Shown here: positions 50,588 to 59,813 of the stretch, one piece after another | How the letters are laid out: every line of letters begins with the position of its first letter | Position numbering within the stretch: position 1 is the first letter of the stretch | Assembly (NCBI RefSeq): GCF_003049685.1 | Contig: NZ_PYSY02000001.1 | Span: 2,159,001 to 2,223,000 of the forward strand | Direction of reading: 5' to 3' | Length of the DNA stretch: 64,000 nt | DNA from: Brucella pituitosa | GTDB taxonomy: Bacteria > Pseudomonadota > Alphaproteobacteria > Rhizobiales > Rhizobiaceae | Translations under genes and position numbers: made by a program | Notes under the pieces: generated by a model | Seen by the model: the letters and a program-made list of their open reading frames with translations, nothing else | Told to the model about the DNA's origin: nothing | Database searches by the model: none

Positions 50588-53500
50588 TTACTGCGTCAAA
50601 TCAGACATAAGTCCTGCAGCAACAGCCAGACGCGACACCGTCAGATCACCACCCTCGGTCAGCGCCACCATACGGTTCTTGACCTGATCAATGCGTGCGG
50701 CATCTTCGGCGAACCATGTCGCTGCCGGATCCTTGTCCTTGCCATACTTTTTGAGCGCAGCAATCGTAATGCCACGTGCTGCCTGCGTGATCGTATCGCT
50801 CGCTCGTGACAGGGCAAGCCCGTCATAATAATCCGTGACGGGAATGCTCCGTGCCGCCTCTTCGATGCGACCGATGCGGAAGGCTTCCGACACACCGAAA
50901 TAGGTTTTGGCGGTTGCCACCAGATCAGCAGAAGCCAGATGCGCGATCAGCGCGATATCCGGCATGATGCCCGCAAGCTGCAGATTGGCCAGACGCTGGG
51001 CGAGCTTCTCAGGCGCGCCCTTCTCGACGAAGGCTGCCTTGTCCGCCTGTACGGCCTCAATGAGGTAGTCTGGCATCAGACCATCGAAGCGTGGTTCAAG
51101 AGCAGAGCGTGCCGTGGTGATGGTGTTCACCAGTTCCGTCAGGTTTGCACGCGTCGTGTCGTTGCGCAGCACCCAGGCGGTTGTCGCAAGCAACATCTCG
51201 CCAACCAGATGATAGAACTGGTTCTGCACATCACCTGCCACCTTGTTATCAAGCGCATCAATGGCGTCATAGATCGCATTGATCTCGAAACCATCACGCA
51301 CTGCAACATAAGCTCGCACGATATCAGCAGGCGACTTGCCTGTCGTATCGGCCAAACGACTAATGAAAGTGATACCGCCGCGATTGATGACGTCATTAGC
51401 CAGCAAAGTAGCGACGATTTCCCGCTTCAATCGGTGATTGGAAATTTCCTCGGCATAGTTTTTGACCATGCGCTTCGGGAAATATCCGAACAACAGCTGC
51501 TCGAAATAAGGCTCATCCGGAAGCCTGCTCGCAACCAGCTCATCCGACAACGACAGCTTGGCATAAGCAAGCAAAACAGCAAGTTCCGGACGGGTCAGCG
51601 GTTGTCCCGACTTCTGGCGCTCATTCAGAAGCGCATCCGAAGGCAGATACTCAACCTTGCGGTCAAGCAACTTGCGGGTTTCAAGTTCAGCCATGAAGCG
51701 TGCCTGATAAGGCAGCTCTGTAAGGCCCTGACGTTCGCTGAGCGAAAGTGCCAGCGGCTGAAGATAGTTGTTGCGCAGCACCAGTTCCGAAACATCATCG
51801 GTCATGCTCACCAGCAGTTTGTCGCGTGCTGGACGCTTGAGCTTACCCGAGCGCATGGCAGCAGCCAGTGCGATCTTGATGTTGACCTCGACGTCCGAGC
51901 AGTTAACGCCTGCCGAATTGTCGATAGCATCCGTGTTGCTGCGACCGCCAGTCAGAGCATATTCGATGCGTCCACGCTGCGTGACACCGAGATTAGCGCC
52001 TTCGCCGATCACTCGCGCCCGCACTTCAGAACCCGTGATACGAATTGCATCATTGGCGCGATCACCAACCTGCGCATCCGTTTCCGCCGTCGAACGGATA
52101 TAGGTGCCAATGCCGCCGAACCACAGAAGGTCGACCTGCGCCTTCAGGATCGTCGTCATGATTTCCTGCGGCGAAGCCGTGGTTTTGCCAAGGCCGATGG
52201 CCTTTGCAGCTTCTGCCGACAGCGTGATCGTCTTCTGGCTGCGGCTATAGACGCCACCACCAGCCGAAAGCTTCGAACGATCATAATCCTGCCAGCTCGA
52301 ACGCGGCAGCTCGAACAGACGCTTACGCTCTGCAAAGCCGTCAGCCGGAACCGGGTTCGGATCGATGAAGATGTCGCGGTGATCAAACGCTGCAACCAGT
52401 CTGATCTGCTCCGACAACAGCATACCATTACCGAACACGTCGCCCGACATATCACCCACACCAGCAACCGTGAACGGCTCGGTTTGGATATCCTTGTCGA
52501 ACTCACGGAAATGCCGTTTCACGGCTTCCCATGCACCACGTGCGGTAATCGCCATGCCCTTGTGGTCATAGCCAGCAGAGCCACCCGATGCGAAGGCATC
52601 ATCAAGCCAGAAATCATGAGCCTGGCTGATCGCGTTCGCCGTATCGGAGAAAGTCGCCGTGCCCTTATCGGCAGCCACAACGAAATACGGATCGTCCTTG
52701 TCGTGACGAACAACTTCCGCAGGCGGCACGACATCATTGTCATGAATGTTATCGGTGACGGACAGAAGCGTCGAGATGAACACTTTGTAGGCATCGCGAC
52801 CGGCTTCGAACACTGCATTGCGATCACCGCCGACCGGCAGACGCTTCGGATAGAAGCCGCCCTTGGCACCAACCGGCACGATCACTGCATTCTTGACCTG
52901 CTGTGCCTTCACGAGGCCCAGCACTTCGGTGCGATAATCCTGCGCGCGGTCCGACCAGCGCAGACCACCACGCGCAACAGCGCCGAAACGCAGATGCACA
53001 CCTTCCACTTCCGGCCCATAAACGAAGATCTCACGATATGGACGCGGATCAGGCAGACCTTCGACAAGCCGTGGATTGAGCTTGAAGGCAAAAGTAACGC
53101 GCGGCTTGCCGTCAGCATCCGGCTGATAGGCATTGGTACGCAATGTGGCTTCGATCAGATTGCGGAAACGGCGCAAAATCTGATCGTCATCGATGCTTGG
53201 CACGCCAAGCAATGCGGTCTCGATGGCATCGACTAGCTTCTTTTCAGCCGCGTCACGGCGCTTGGCCGATGGATTGAAGCGCAGATCAATTAACGAATAA
53301 AGATCGCTGGCGATTTCCGGATAACGGTTCAGTGCGGCCGCGATGAAGCCCTGCGAATAGGCAATGCCTGCCTGTTGCAGATAGCGACCGTAGGAACGCA
53401 GGATCATGATCTGGCGTGCCGTCAGGCGTGCGGTCTGCACCAGCGCGTTATAGCCGTCATTGTCCGCCAACCCATCCCAGACATTGCGGAATACATCTTC

Positions 53501-55396
53501 CAGCATCTCGCCATCGTCGGAAAGATCGACGGGAGCGCCATAGGCGTTCACAAGCTGCATGTCATGGACATAGACCGGAGCACCATCTTTGCCAGCTTGC
53601 GGCAGATCAATGGTCTGTTCGCTGACGACGCGGAAGCCCATGTTTTCCAGAAGCGGCACGCGCTGCGACAGAACAACCGGCGCACCATGATGATAGAGCT
53701 TCAGAGAAACCGCATCCGGGCCATCCGTGCGATAGCGATAGAAGTCCACGAAAAGTGGCGCCTCAGCGCTGAGGCCGGCGATACGTTCTGCATCGACCAG
53801 GGCTTCGGGTGCAGTGAAGATTTCGCGATAAGATGGCGGGAAGCTTGCAGCAAGAGCAACGGTCTTGGCATCCGCATTGTCCGCGCTTTCACGCACAGCA
53901 TCGTCCCACGTACGCACGATGGCACGCACTTGCGCCTCCAGCTCTTCGCGATCCACATGCGGCGTCGAGCGTTCATGACGGCGGATAACGAACTGCACAC
54001 GGGTCAGGCCGTTCTGCAGGAATACCGGATGGAATTCGAAGCTGTCGCCACTATAAATATCGACGAGATAGTGCCCGATCTTCTCGCGCACGACCGAGTC
54101 ATAACGGTCACGCGGAATATAGATCAGCACGGTCGCAAAGCGGCCAAAACGATCAAGGCGGGGAACGGCACGCACACGCGGGCGTTCGCCGAGCGCAAGG
54201 ATCAGTTCTGCATTGGCCGTCAGGCTTTCCGTATCGATCTGGAAAAGCTCATCACGCGGATATTCTTCCAGCACGTTAATGAGTGCCTTGCCCGAATGGT
54301 CTTCGCGATTGAAGCCAAGATGCTTGATAACTGCATCAGCTTTCGAGCGAATGAACGGAATGCCCGCAACCGAGCTCGTATAAGCAACGGAGGTGAAGAG
54401 CCCAACGAGACGCAGCTCGCCAATGGCCTCGCCCTTCTCACCAAAAATCTTCACGCCGACATAATCGAGGTAAGACCGGCGATGGACCAACGAAAGCGAA
54501 TTCGCTTTGGTGACGATCAGCGGTTCATTGCCGTCGAGGAAGTCGGTGATTTCGCGTGGTGTCACCGTGTCGTCGTCATCCTTGCGGAGAACACGCACTT
54601 CACTGTCGTTCAGGATACCAAGCGTTTCCTTGACAGGAACCAGCTCGCGGTTGTCACCCTTGCCCTTGAAGGTAAGCTCACGCATACCGAGAAAGATGAA
54701 ACGATCATCGCGCAGCCATTCAAGGAAGGCGATAGCTTCCGGCATTGCCGGATCGAGCGTCAACTCCTGAACGCGCTTGTAATCGGCGATTGCACCATCA
54801 AGGCGCTTCATCATCGGCTTCCAGTCGCTGACTGCAGAACGGACTTGTCCGAGCACACGCTTGATTGCAGCAGTCAGATTGGCTTTTACCTGCTTGTCGA
54901 GTGCTGGCAGATGAATCTGCACAAGGCTTACGCGCTCAACGCCCTTGGCGGGTGCGAGCTGCGAGGCTTCGCCTAGAATTGTGAGGTCGTCTTTTTCCCG
55001 CTGGATATCGAGAACCGGGTGCACGACCATAAAAATCTGGCTGACGTGATCGTTCAGCTCACCCATGATCGAGTCGAGCAGGAACGGCATATTGTCATTG
55101 ACGATGGTGATGACGCTGACGGGGCGGCCATGGCGTTCGATGCTGTTATCGACGCTGATGATGCTCTTGCCCTTACGATAGGATTCAAGCGCCTCGTAGC
55201 CATACCGGGCAGATTTATCGAGCGCTGCAGCATCGTAGGCTGCAAGATCTTCGGGTGGAGCCCATTCGAAGAGAAGCTGCGAAAAGGCGATAAGCGCCTT
55301 CGACTTTCCTCCCTTCTTCTCCTCCTTGCTTGCCTTGGAACCTTTAATTTTGCTCGACCGATCCTGCTTTGCAGTCACGTCGGATACTCCTGTCAT
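50588..55396 (-). CDS. gdh: NAD-specific glutamate dehydrogenase, large (about 180 kDa) type
   Basis: A 1602-aa enzyme of the GDH-180 class that deaminates glutamate to 2-oxoglutarate. The N-terminal half has the regulatory ACT-like region (PFLLDSIMGELNDH) typical of this class. The catalytic core contains GGLRWSDRAQDYRTEVLGLVKAQQVKNAVIVPVGAKGGF, VAADKGTATFSDTAN, and the NAD fold near AGVGDMSGDVFGNGML. I chose the ATG at 55396 (MTGVSDVTAKQD); the TTG at 55414 is the only earlier start. It is monocistronic. Long open frames on the opposite strand are codon-bias artefacts. Confidence 0.95.
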   Translation of the reverse strand: MTGVSDVTAKQDRSSKIKGSKASKEEKKGGKSKALIAFSQLLFEWAPPEDLAAYDAAALDKSARYGYEALESYRKGKSIISVDNSIERHGRPVSVITIVNDNMPFLLDSIMGELNDHVSQIFMVVHPVLDIQREKDDLTILGEASQLAPAKGVERVSLVQIHLPALDKQVKANLTAAIKRVLGQVRSAVSDWKPMMKRLDGAIADYKRVQELTLDPAMPEAIAFLEWLRDDRFIFLGMRELTFKGKGDNRELVPVKETLGILNDSEVRVLRKDDDDTVTPREITDFLDGNEPLIVTKANSLSLVHRRSYLDYVGVKIFGEKGEAIGELRLVGLFTSVAYTSSVAGIPFIRSKADAVIKHLGFNREDHSGKALINVLEEYPRDELFQIDTESLTANAELILALGERPRVRAVPRLDRFGRFATVLIYIPRDRYDSVVREKIGHYLVDIYSGDSFEFHPVFLQNGLTRVQFVIRRHERSTPHVDREELEAQVRAIVRTWDDAVRESADNADAKTVALAASFPPSYREIFTAPEALVDAERIAGLSAEAPLFVDFYRYRTDGPDAVSLKLYHHGAPVVLSQRVPLLENMGFRVVSEQTIDLPQAGKDGAPVYVHDMQLVNAYGAPVDLSDDGEMLEDVFRNVWDGLADNDGYNALVQTARLTARQIMILRSYGRYLQQAGIAYSQGFIAAALNRYPEIASDLYSLIDLRFNPSAKRRDAAEKKLVDAIETALLGVPSIDDDQILRRFRNLIEATLRTNAYQPDADGKPRVTFAFKLNPRLVEGLPDPRPYREIFVYGPEVEGVHLRFGAVARGGLRWSDRAQDYRTEVLGLVKAQQVKNAVIVPVGAKGGFYPKRLPVGGDRNAVFEAGRDAYKVFISTLLSVTDNIHDNDVVPPAEVVRHDKDDPYFVVAADKGTATFSDTANAISQAHDFWLDDAFASGGSAGYDHKGMAITARGAWEAVKRHFREFDKDIQTEPFTVAGVGDMSGDVFGNGMLLSEQIRLVAAFDHRDIFIDPNPVPADGFAERKRLFELPRSSWQDYDRSKLSAGGGVYSRSQKTITLSAEAAKAIGLGKTTASPQEIMTTILKAQVDLLWFGGIGTYIRSTAETDAQVGDRANDAIRITGSEVRARVIGEGANLGVTQRGRIEYALTGGRSNTDAIDNSAGVNCSDVEVNIKIALAAAMRSGKLKRPARDKLLVSMTDDVSELVLRNNYLQPLALSLSERQGLTELPYQARFMAELETRKLLDRKVEYLPSDALLNERQKSGQPLTRPELAVLLAYAKLSLSDELVASRLPDEPYFEQLLFGYFPKRMVKNYAEEISNHRLKREIVATLLANDVINRGGITFISRLADTTGKSPADIVRAYVAVRDGFEINAIYDAIDALDNKVAGDVQNQFYHLVGEMLLATTAWVLRNDTTRANLTELVNTITTARSALEPRFDGLMPDYLIEAVQADKAAFVEKGAPEKLAQRLANLQLAGIMPDIALIAHLASADLVATAKTYFGVSEAFRIGRIEEAARSIPVTDYYDGLALSRASDTITQAARGITIAALKKYGKDKDPAATWFAEDAARIDQVKNRMVALTEGGDLTVSRLAVAAGLMSDLTQ

Positions 55397-55594
55397 GATG
55401 GCAATGCGCGCCAAACTAGCAGATTGGGCATCCGTTTCGATGACAAATCGTTGAAAACAACCAAAAAATTCCGTGAAAGTCAGAAAACTTGCATCTAATC
55501 CATTTAATTTGGAACAAAACTTCGAAAACTCTCCGGGAAATTTCGAAATATGCCGTTTGGCTTCACGTCAATCACACTGCAGGTGACACAACAG

Positions 55595-55606
55595 GCTTAC
55601 GTAAGC
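55595..55606. promoter_or_regulatory. 12-bp perfect palindrome in the glutamate dehydrogenase leader
   Basis: GCTTACGTAAGC is a perfect palindrome about 200 bases upstream of the glutamate dehydrogenase start, in an AT-rich gap of 270 bases. It could be an operator. There is no adjacent regulator gene to pair with it. Confidence 0.3.
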
Positions 55607-55665
55607 GTCATAAAAGCTAAATTTCGCCACAAATCAGCGGCGAATCTGGCAATCTATACCCCGGA

Positions 55666-56307
55666 TCAAAGCTCGATCAAATGATCGTCCAGCTCGTTGA
55701 TATCATTGTCACCTGCGGGGAAATGCATCTCCAGTAATATGCCTGCCTGACCAATGGCCAATACAAAACCTTCAGCTACTTGTTTGCGTGAAGCGTGATG
55801 GATCAGGGTTGCAACAATCCCGTTCCATTCTTCCTGCTCGACCCGCGCGTGAATGCCTGCATCGGCGATAACCTCAGCGTAATGCTCGGCCATAGACACA
55901 AAAAGCAGGATGCCGGTGCGGTGTTCTGTGATGTGCACGTTGCGCGCCAAAAACTGCTGCAAGGCATTGAGATGGGCGCGTTTGTAGCGAATGCGGCGCG
56001 GCACCAGCAATATGCGGATTGAAGGCAGGAACCAAAGAACCAGCATGACCGAAATGAAGGCCGCCAGAATGGCGAGGCCAAACATCGGTAGCCGGATATC
56101 GAACCAGTACCAATGCGCGAGAAATGCCAGAATGACCGAGGTTATGAGAATTCCACAGGTCGCAACGAAGCCTGCAGCAAAGAAATAATCATCGCTGGAA
56201 CGCGCCAGAACGGCGTAGATTTCGCCGCTTGTATTGGCCTCGGCATCGCGGATCGCATGAGCAATACGCTTATGATCTTGCTCGCCGATTAGGTTTTTAA
56301 CCGTCAC
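55666..56307 (-). CDS. TPM-domain membrane protein
   Basis: A 213-aa protein. The first 30 residues (DHKRIAHAIRDAEANTSGEIYAVLA) begin a TPM fold, two membrane helices follow (about 42-67 and 73-95), and then the domain continues (FLARNVHITEHRTGILLFVSMAEHYAEVIADAGIHARV). TPM proteins are widespread, weakly characterised domains, linked to photosystem repair in plants and to membrane proteins in bacteria. It starts 11 bases after the next TPM gene on the same strand, so the two TPM proteins and LemA form one operon. Confidence 0.83.
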   Translation of the reverse strand: MTVKNLIGEQDHKRIAHAIRDAEANTSGEIYAVLARSSDDYFFAAGFVATCGILITSVILAFLAHWYWFDIRLPMFGLAILAAFISVMLVLWFLPSIRILLVPRRIRYKRAHLNALQQFLARNVHITEHRTGILLFVSMAEHYAEVIADAGIHARVEQEEWNGIVATLIHHASRKQVAEGFVLAIGQAGILLEMHFPAGDNDINELDDHLIEL

Positions 56308-56318
56308 AGACTTCTCCC

Positions 56319-57170
56319 CTACCAGCTACCCGAAGCGCCGCCGCCACCTGACGAACCGCCACCGCCAGAAAAGCCGCCGCCACCGCCGCCCGATGACCAT
56401 CCACCACCACCGCCAGAGAAACCTCCACCACCGCCGGACCCACCGCGCGAGTTAAAATCGACCACCATGCCCAGCCAGCGATATTTACCGGGACCGATCT
56501 TGCGACCAAAGATCGGCGTCAGGATCGCCATGCCAAAGCCCCCGAAGAAGATCAGGCACCAGAAGGTGATGAAAACAACGAACACCCAGTCGATGTCGTC
56601 AGAACTGCTCTGCACATTGCGTTTAGCGCGCGCTTCAAGTTCGGCAGCATCACCGGAAAGCACCGAAAGAATGCCATCGACGCCCTGCACCACGCCACCG
56701 GAATAATCGCCTGTGCGAAACGCCGGGATGATCGTGCCGTTGATAATCACGCTCGAAAGCGCATCGGTCATCGTACCTTCAAGGCCGTAGCCGACCTCGA
56801 TACGCACCTTGCGATCATTGGGCGCGACGACCAGCAATATACCGTTATTTTCCTGTTTCTGCCCCAGCGCCCAGGCCCGGAACAGGCGATTGGAATAGGT
56901 TTCGATATCTTCGCCATTGAGGCTCGGAACCGTCACCACCACCACCTGATCCGATGACTTCGTTTCAAAATCGGCGAGCTTCTGCGTGAGCTGCTGCCTT
57001 GCTGTCGGATCTATAATACCGGCAGCATCGACCACACGCCCGGTCAAAGCCTGTGCAGGCCTTGCCACGTCCTGCGCATTCGCAACTGCAGCGGCAAAGA
57101 CGGTAAGCAGAAGCGCGACAAAAACAAACAGGTTTCGCAGCCAGTTCAGGCCGCGAAACGCCGCACGCAT
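56319..57170 (-). CDS. TPM-domain protein with Gly-rich C-terminus (YgcG-like)
   Basis: From ATG 57170 the protein has 283 aa. An N-terminal signal or anchor (LFVFVALLLTVFAAAVANAQ) precedes a TPM domain (LTGRVVDAAGIIDPTARQQL; DQVVVVTVPSLNGEDIETYSNRLFRAWALGQKQENNGILLVVAPNDRKVRIEVGYGLEG). A membrane helix near 220 and an extremely Gly/Ser-rich tail follow. The pattern matches YgcG-type TPM proteins, which often neighbour LemA. An earlier TTG at 57203 overlaps the lemA stop and is possible but has a weaker signal-peptide form. Confidence 0.87.
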   Translation of the reverse strand: MRAAFRGLNWLRNLFVFVALLLTVFAAAVANAQDVARPAQALTGRVVDAAGIIDPTARQQLTQKLADFETKSSDQVVVVTVPSLNGEDIETYSNRLFRAWALGQKQENNGILLVVAPNDRKVRIEVGYGLEGTMTDALSSVIINGTIIPAFRTGDYSGGVVQGVDGILSVLSGDAAELEARAKRNVQSSSDDIDWVFVVFITFWCLIFFGGFGMAILTPIFGRKIGPGKYRWLGMVVDFNSRGGSGGGGGFSGGGGGWSSGGGGGGFSGGGGSSGGGGASGSW

Positions 57171-57199
57171 GGGAAGCAAAGCTGCCACGGAAAACCCGA

Positions 57200-57826
57200 T
57201 CAATTGTTAAAGTTGACCTGAGGTGCTGTCTGGCTTCCTGCATCCGCGCTGAATGTCTGCATCGGAACAGCATCGCGATACCAGATCCATGTCCAGATCA
57301 TCGTCGGCATCGTGCGGATCGCCGTATTATAAACGCGAACCGCCTCGATATAGTCGCGGCGTGCAACTGCGATACGGTTTTCAGTACCTTCAAGCTGCGA
57401 CTGCAATGCAAGGAAGTTCTGGTTGGCTTTCAGGTCAGGATAGCGCTCGACCACCACCATCAGGCGCGACAGTGCGCTGGTGAGATTGGCCTGATTATCC
57501 TGAAACTGCTTGAAGAGCTCCGGATTATTGAGTGTCTCGGGCGTAATCTGCACCTGTGTCGCCTTGGCACGCGCATCAATCACCGCCTGAAGGGTTTCCT
57601 TTTCGTGCGCAGCATAGCCCTTCACCGTTTCGACCAGATTGGGCACGAGGTCAGCGCGGCGCTGATACTGGTTCTGCACTTCGCTCCATGCAGCCTTGGC
57701 CTTTTCTTCATTTGTCGGAATTGTATTAAAGCCACAAGCCGAAAGCAGCGGCACAAGGACCGCAAGCCCGAGAGCTACGATGATACGACGAAAAGGAAAA
57801 GAACGGATAGCGGTCACGGCCGACAT
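57200..57826 (-). CDS. LemA-family lipoprotein
   Basis: A 208-aa protein with a lipoprotein signal ending LLSAC (Cys31). The LemA helical core follows (WSEVQNQYQRRADLVPNLVETVKGYAAHEKETLQAVIDAR; NLTSALSRLMVVVERYPDLKANQNFLALQSQLEGTENRIAVARRDYIEAVRVYN). The ATG at 57826 has AGGAG upstream; the longer frame has no support. It is the first gene of the lemA-TPM-TPM operon. LemA function is not settled; it forms long helical bundles at the envelope. Confidence 0.9.
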   Translation of the reverse strand: MSAVTAIRSFPFRRIIVALGLAVLVPLLSACGFNTIPTNEEKAKAAWSEVQNQYQRRADLVPNLVETVKGYAAHEKETLQAVIDARAKATQVQITPETLNNPELFKQFQDNQANLTSALSRLMVVVERYPDLKANQNFLALQSQLEGTENRIAVARRDYIEAVRVYNTAIRTMPTMIWTWIWYRDAVPMQTFSADAGSQTAPQVNFNN

Positions 57827-58041
57827 GGTGTTCTCCTGAAAAAGGCGCGTTTGCTGCGCCGAACAAATTTGGTACTCGCATACGAGCATTCACAAAAATG
57901 CGAGCCGTCAAATCAATAGGATAGACGAATTTCATGTGTCGTCCAGTCTGTTTGACTTGAGTCCATAGACGCGCGACCCACAAACCTTTCTTACACCATC
58001 ATTGATGAGTTTTCATCGGGACGAAGCCATCGCCTGAAAAC

Positions 58042-58086
58042 TATGTTGACTCTATCAACATATTGCATATTGATAAAGTCAACATA
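58042..58086. promoter_or_regulatory. Long 17-bp inverted repeat upstream of the MarR-GNAT gene
   Basis: TATGTTGACTCTATCAA (58042-58058) and TTGATAAAGTCAACATA (58070-58086) match as inverted arms at 16 of 17 positions, with an 11-base AT-rich centre. TTGACT in the left arm could be a -35 box, so the site would overlap the promoter. It ends directly at the AGGAGG sequence of the MarR-GNAT gene. Autorepression by the MarR part is the likeliest reading. Confidence 0.7.
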
Positions 58087-58115
58087 GGAGGCGCCGCGCA
58101 ACGGCGTATACAGCC
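58086..58115 (+). promoter_or_regulatory. Distant ribosome-binding site with intervening hairpin
   Basis: AGGAGG (58086-58091) is 24 bases from the ATG at 58116, too far for normal initiation. Between them CGCCG (58092-58096) and CGGCG (58102-58106) can pair around CGCAA. If folded, the hairpin leaves nine bases to the start codon. No in-frame alternative start lies between. Confidence 0.45.
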
Positions 58116-59045
58116 ATGACATTGAGCGAAAGCCAAAAAGACATCAGCGAATTGCGCGCTTTCAACCGCACCTATACGCGCCGCCTCGGCCTTCTGAACA
58201 CACATCTCGACAAGAGCCCGTTCTCTCTGTCCGAAGCGCGTATCCTTTACGAAATCGCACATCGCACCAACCCGACGGCTGCAACAATTATGCGGGCTCT
58301 TGATCTCGATCGCGGCCAGCTCAGCAGGATGCTCAAACGATTTGCCGAACGTGGATTGATTGAAACATCACAGCACCCGGAAGGCGGCCGCAGCCGTCCC
58401 ATCGAGCTTACCAAAGCCGGCCGTGAGGTTTACTCCGCTCTGGAACGGAATACGTGTGGGGCAGTCGGTGAGCTTCTCGACGGATTGAGGCCAGACCAAC
58501 GCAAGGACTTACTAGCCTCGGCTGCAACAATTACACGTATATTCGATGAACCGGACCTGCGGGACGTGCAGATACGTAGCCTACAAGCTGGCGACCTTGG
58601 CTGGATCATCCACAGGCAGGCCGTGCTTTACACCAAAGAATATGGCTGGAATCACGAATATGAGGCGCTCGTTGCGCGGATTCTTGCAGATTTCATCGAA
58701 GCCTTCGATCCCGCACACGATGGGGCCTGGATAGCGGTAATGAATGGCCGCATCGTCGGATCGGTCTTTCTGGTACATGGGGATCGACCAAAACTCGGCA
58801 AGCTACGTTTGCTCTATGTCGAGCAGGAAGCGCGCGGCACAGGCGTAGGAGCCAGACTTGTGAATGCCTGCATCGAACGCGCGCGCGCCGTCGGTGACGA
58901 TCAACTTACACTTTGGACAAACAGCGTTCTGACAGCGGCCCGGCGTCTTTACGAACGGGCCGGTTTCAAGCTTATTGACGAAGCCCCGCACCATTCATTC
59001 GGTGCAGATCTCATCGGTCAGACATGGAAGCTGGACCTGAGGTAA
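58116..59045 (+). CDS. MarR-type regulator fused to GNAT acetyltransferase
   Basis: A 309-aa two-domain protein. Residues 1-145 are a MarR winged helix (LSEARILYEIAHRTNPTAATIMRALDLDRGQLSRMLKRFAERGLI, wing HPEGGRSRPIELTKAG). Residues 150-309 are a GNAT domain with the acetyl-CoA loop VEQEARGTGVGARLVNACIERAR (RGTGVGA at 240-246). The fusion is a known bacterial architecture, but its acetyl acceptor is unknown. It stands alone, convergent with the exported protein gene at 59097, and is preceded by a long inverted repeat. Confidence 0.92.
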   Translation: MTLSESQKDISELRAFNRTYTRRLGLLNTHLDKSPFSLSEARILYEIAHRTNPTAATIMRALDLDRGQLSRMLKRFAERGLIETSQHPEGGRSRPIELTKAGREVYSALERNTCGAVGELLDGLRPDQRKDLLASAATITRIFDEPDLRDVQIRSLQAGDLGWIIHRQAVLYTKEYGWNHEYEALVARILADFIEAFDPAHDGAWIAVMNGRIVGSVFLVHGDRPKLGKLRLLYVEQEARGTGVGARLVNACIERARAVGDDQLTLWTNSVLTAARRLYERAGFKLIDEAPHHSFGADLIGQTWKLDLR

Positions 59046-59096
59046 GGCTCGACGGGCAACATTATAGTCAGCCAGCCCATAAGAAAAGCGGCAGCT

Positions 59097-59717
59097 TCAG
59101 CGGCTTCTTCTTCCATCCGCCTGGTCATGGCCAGACGTTCCTGAGCTCCGCCCGACTTCTCCAGTCATATCCGGATCATCGCCACAGACACCCGTGAATA
59201 CGCATCTGGAACCGATCCTCGGCCTATGGGCGGGAAGCTTTTTTACCTTCTCGCATATGTGGATCAGACTTGCATAGGTACTGTCGATTTCACTCCCGTC
59301 GATCATGACAAGACCACTCCTGACGATCGGTTCGGCTTCGCCTGCGGAAACGAGAAGAACGATGGTTCTGAGGGCAATGTTTGCCTGATGGCAAGATCCC
59401 ATGGCCATTGCCAGCCGTGCAAATTCATCGCTGGCAGCGGGTTCTACTTCTTCCGCTCCCGGTTCGCTCTGTTCCTGAAATGCGGCCAAAGCTTCAAGAA
59501 AGGGGCCGTCCTCTCTCTCGATTTGCGTGGCGAGTGCCTTCAGACCAACCTTGTCCCCCGCCTCAATGAGGTCGGCAATCCGGTCTTCCAATTGTTGCGC
59601 TGCAGCCCCGTCCTCATAAGAGGCAGCTGCCGCGGCCAGTTCCTGCGCATCTATCGCGCGCGCCGGAACGGCCAGCGTGACGAGAATAAACGCCGACAAC
59701 ACTGTGGTAAGTTTCAC
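59097..59717 (-). CDS. Exported protein of unknown function
   Basis: From a GTG at 59717 (MKLTTVLSAFILVTLAVPARA, a signal peptide) the protein has 206 aa. The GTG has GGGGA five bases upstream; an ATG at 59735 is possible but places the ribosome-binding site inside the frame. The mature part is acidic and helical (AAAAASYEDGAAAQQLEDRIADLIEAGDKVGLKALATQIERED). It has four Cys spread over MGSCHQANIALR, HICEKV and SRCVFTGVCG, so disulfides are possible. No family is recognised. It lies behind rpsP but after the rpsP terminator. Confidence 0.65.
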   Translation of the reverse strand: MKLTTVLSAFILVTLAVPARAIDAQELAAAAASYEDGAAAQQLEDRIADLIEAGDKVGLKALATQIEREDGPFLEALAAFQEQSEPGAEEVEPAASDEFARLAMAMGSCHQANIALRTIVLLVSAGEAEPIVRSGLVMIDGSEIDSTYASLIHICEKVKKLPAHRPRIGSRCVFTGVCGDDPDMTGEVGRSSGTSGHDQADGRRSR

Positions 59718-59764
59718 GACAATCCCCACTTGCATCCCCTATTCCCCACAAAGCCGCCAACAAA

Positions 59765-59792
59765 AAAAGCGGCGGATTGCTCCGCCGCTTTT
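59765..59792 (-). terminator. Intrinsic terminator of rpsP
   Basis: AAAAGCGGCGGA (59765-59776) pairs with TCCGCCGCTTTT (59781-59792) around TTGC. TTTG follows on the minus strand, just after the S16 stop. Confidence 0.9.
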
Positions 59793-59813
59793 CCATTCGC
59801 AAGTTGCGAAAAA

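Noticed and set aside
50939..54976. Very long plus-strand open frames (765 and 533 codons) opposite the glutamate dehydrogenase gene
   Set aside because: They lie antisense to a clearly conserved enzyme, have no ribosome-binding site, and show the His/Arg/Ile-rich composition typical of antisense frames in GC-biased genes.
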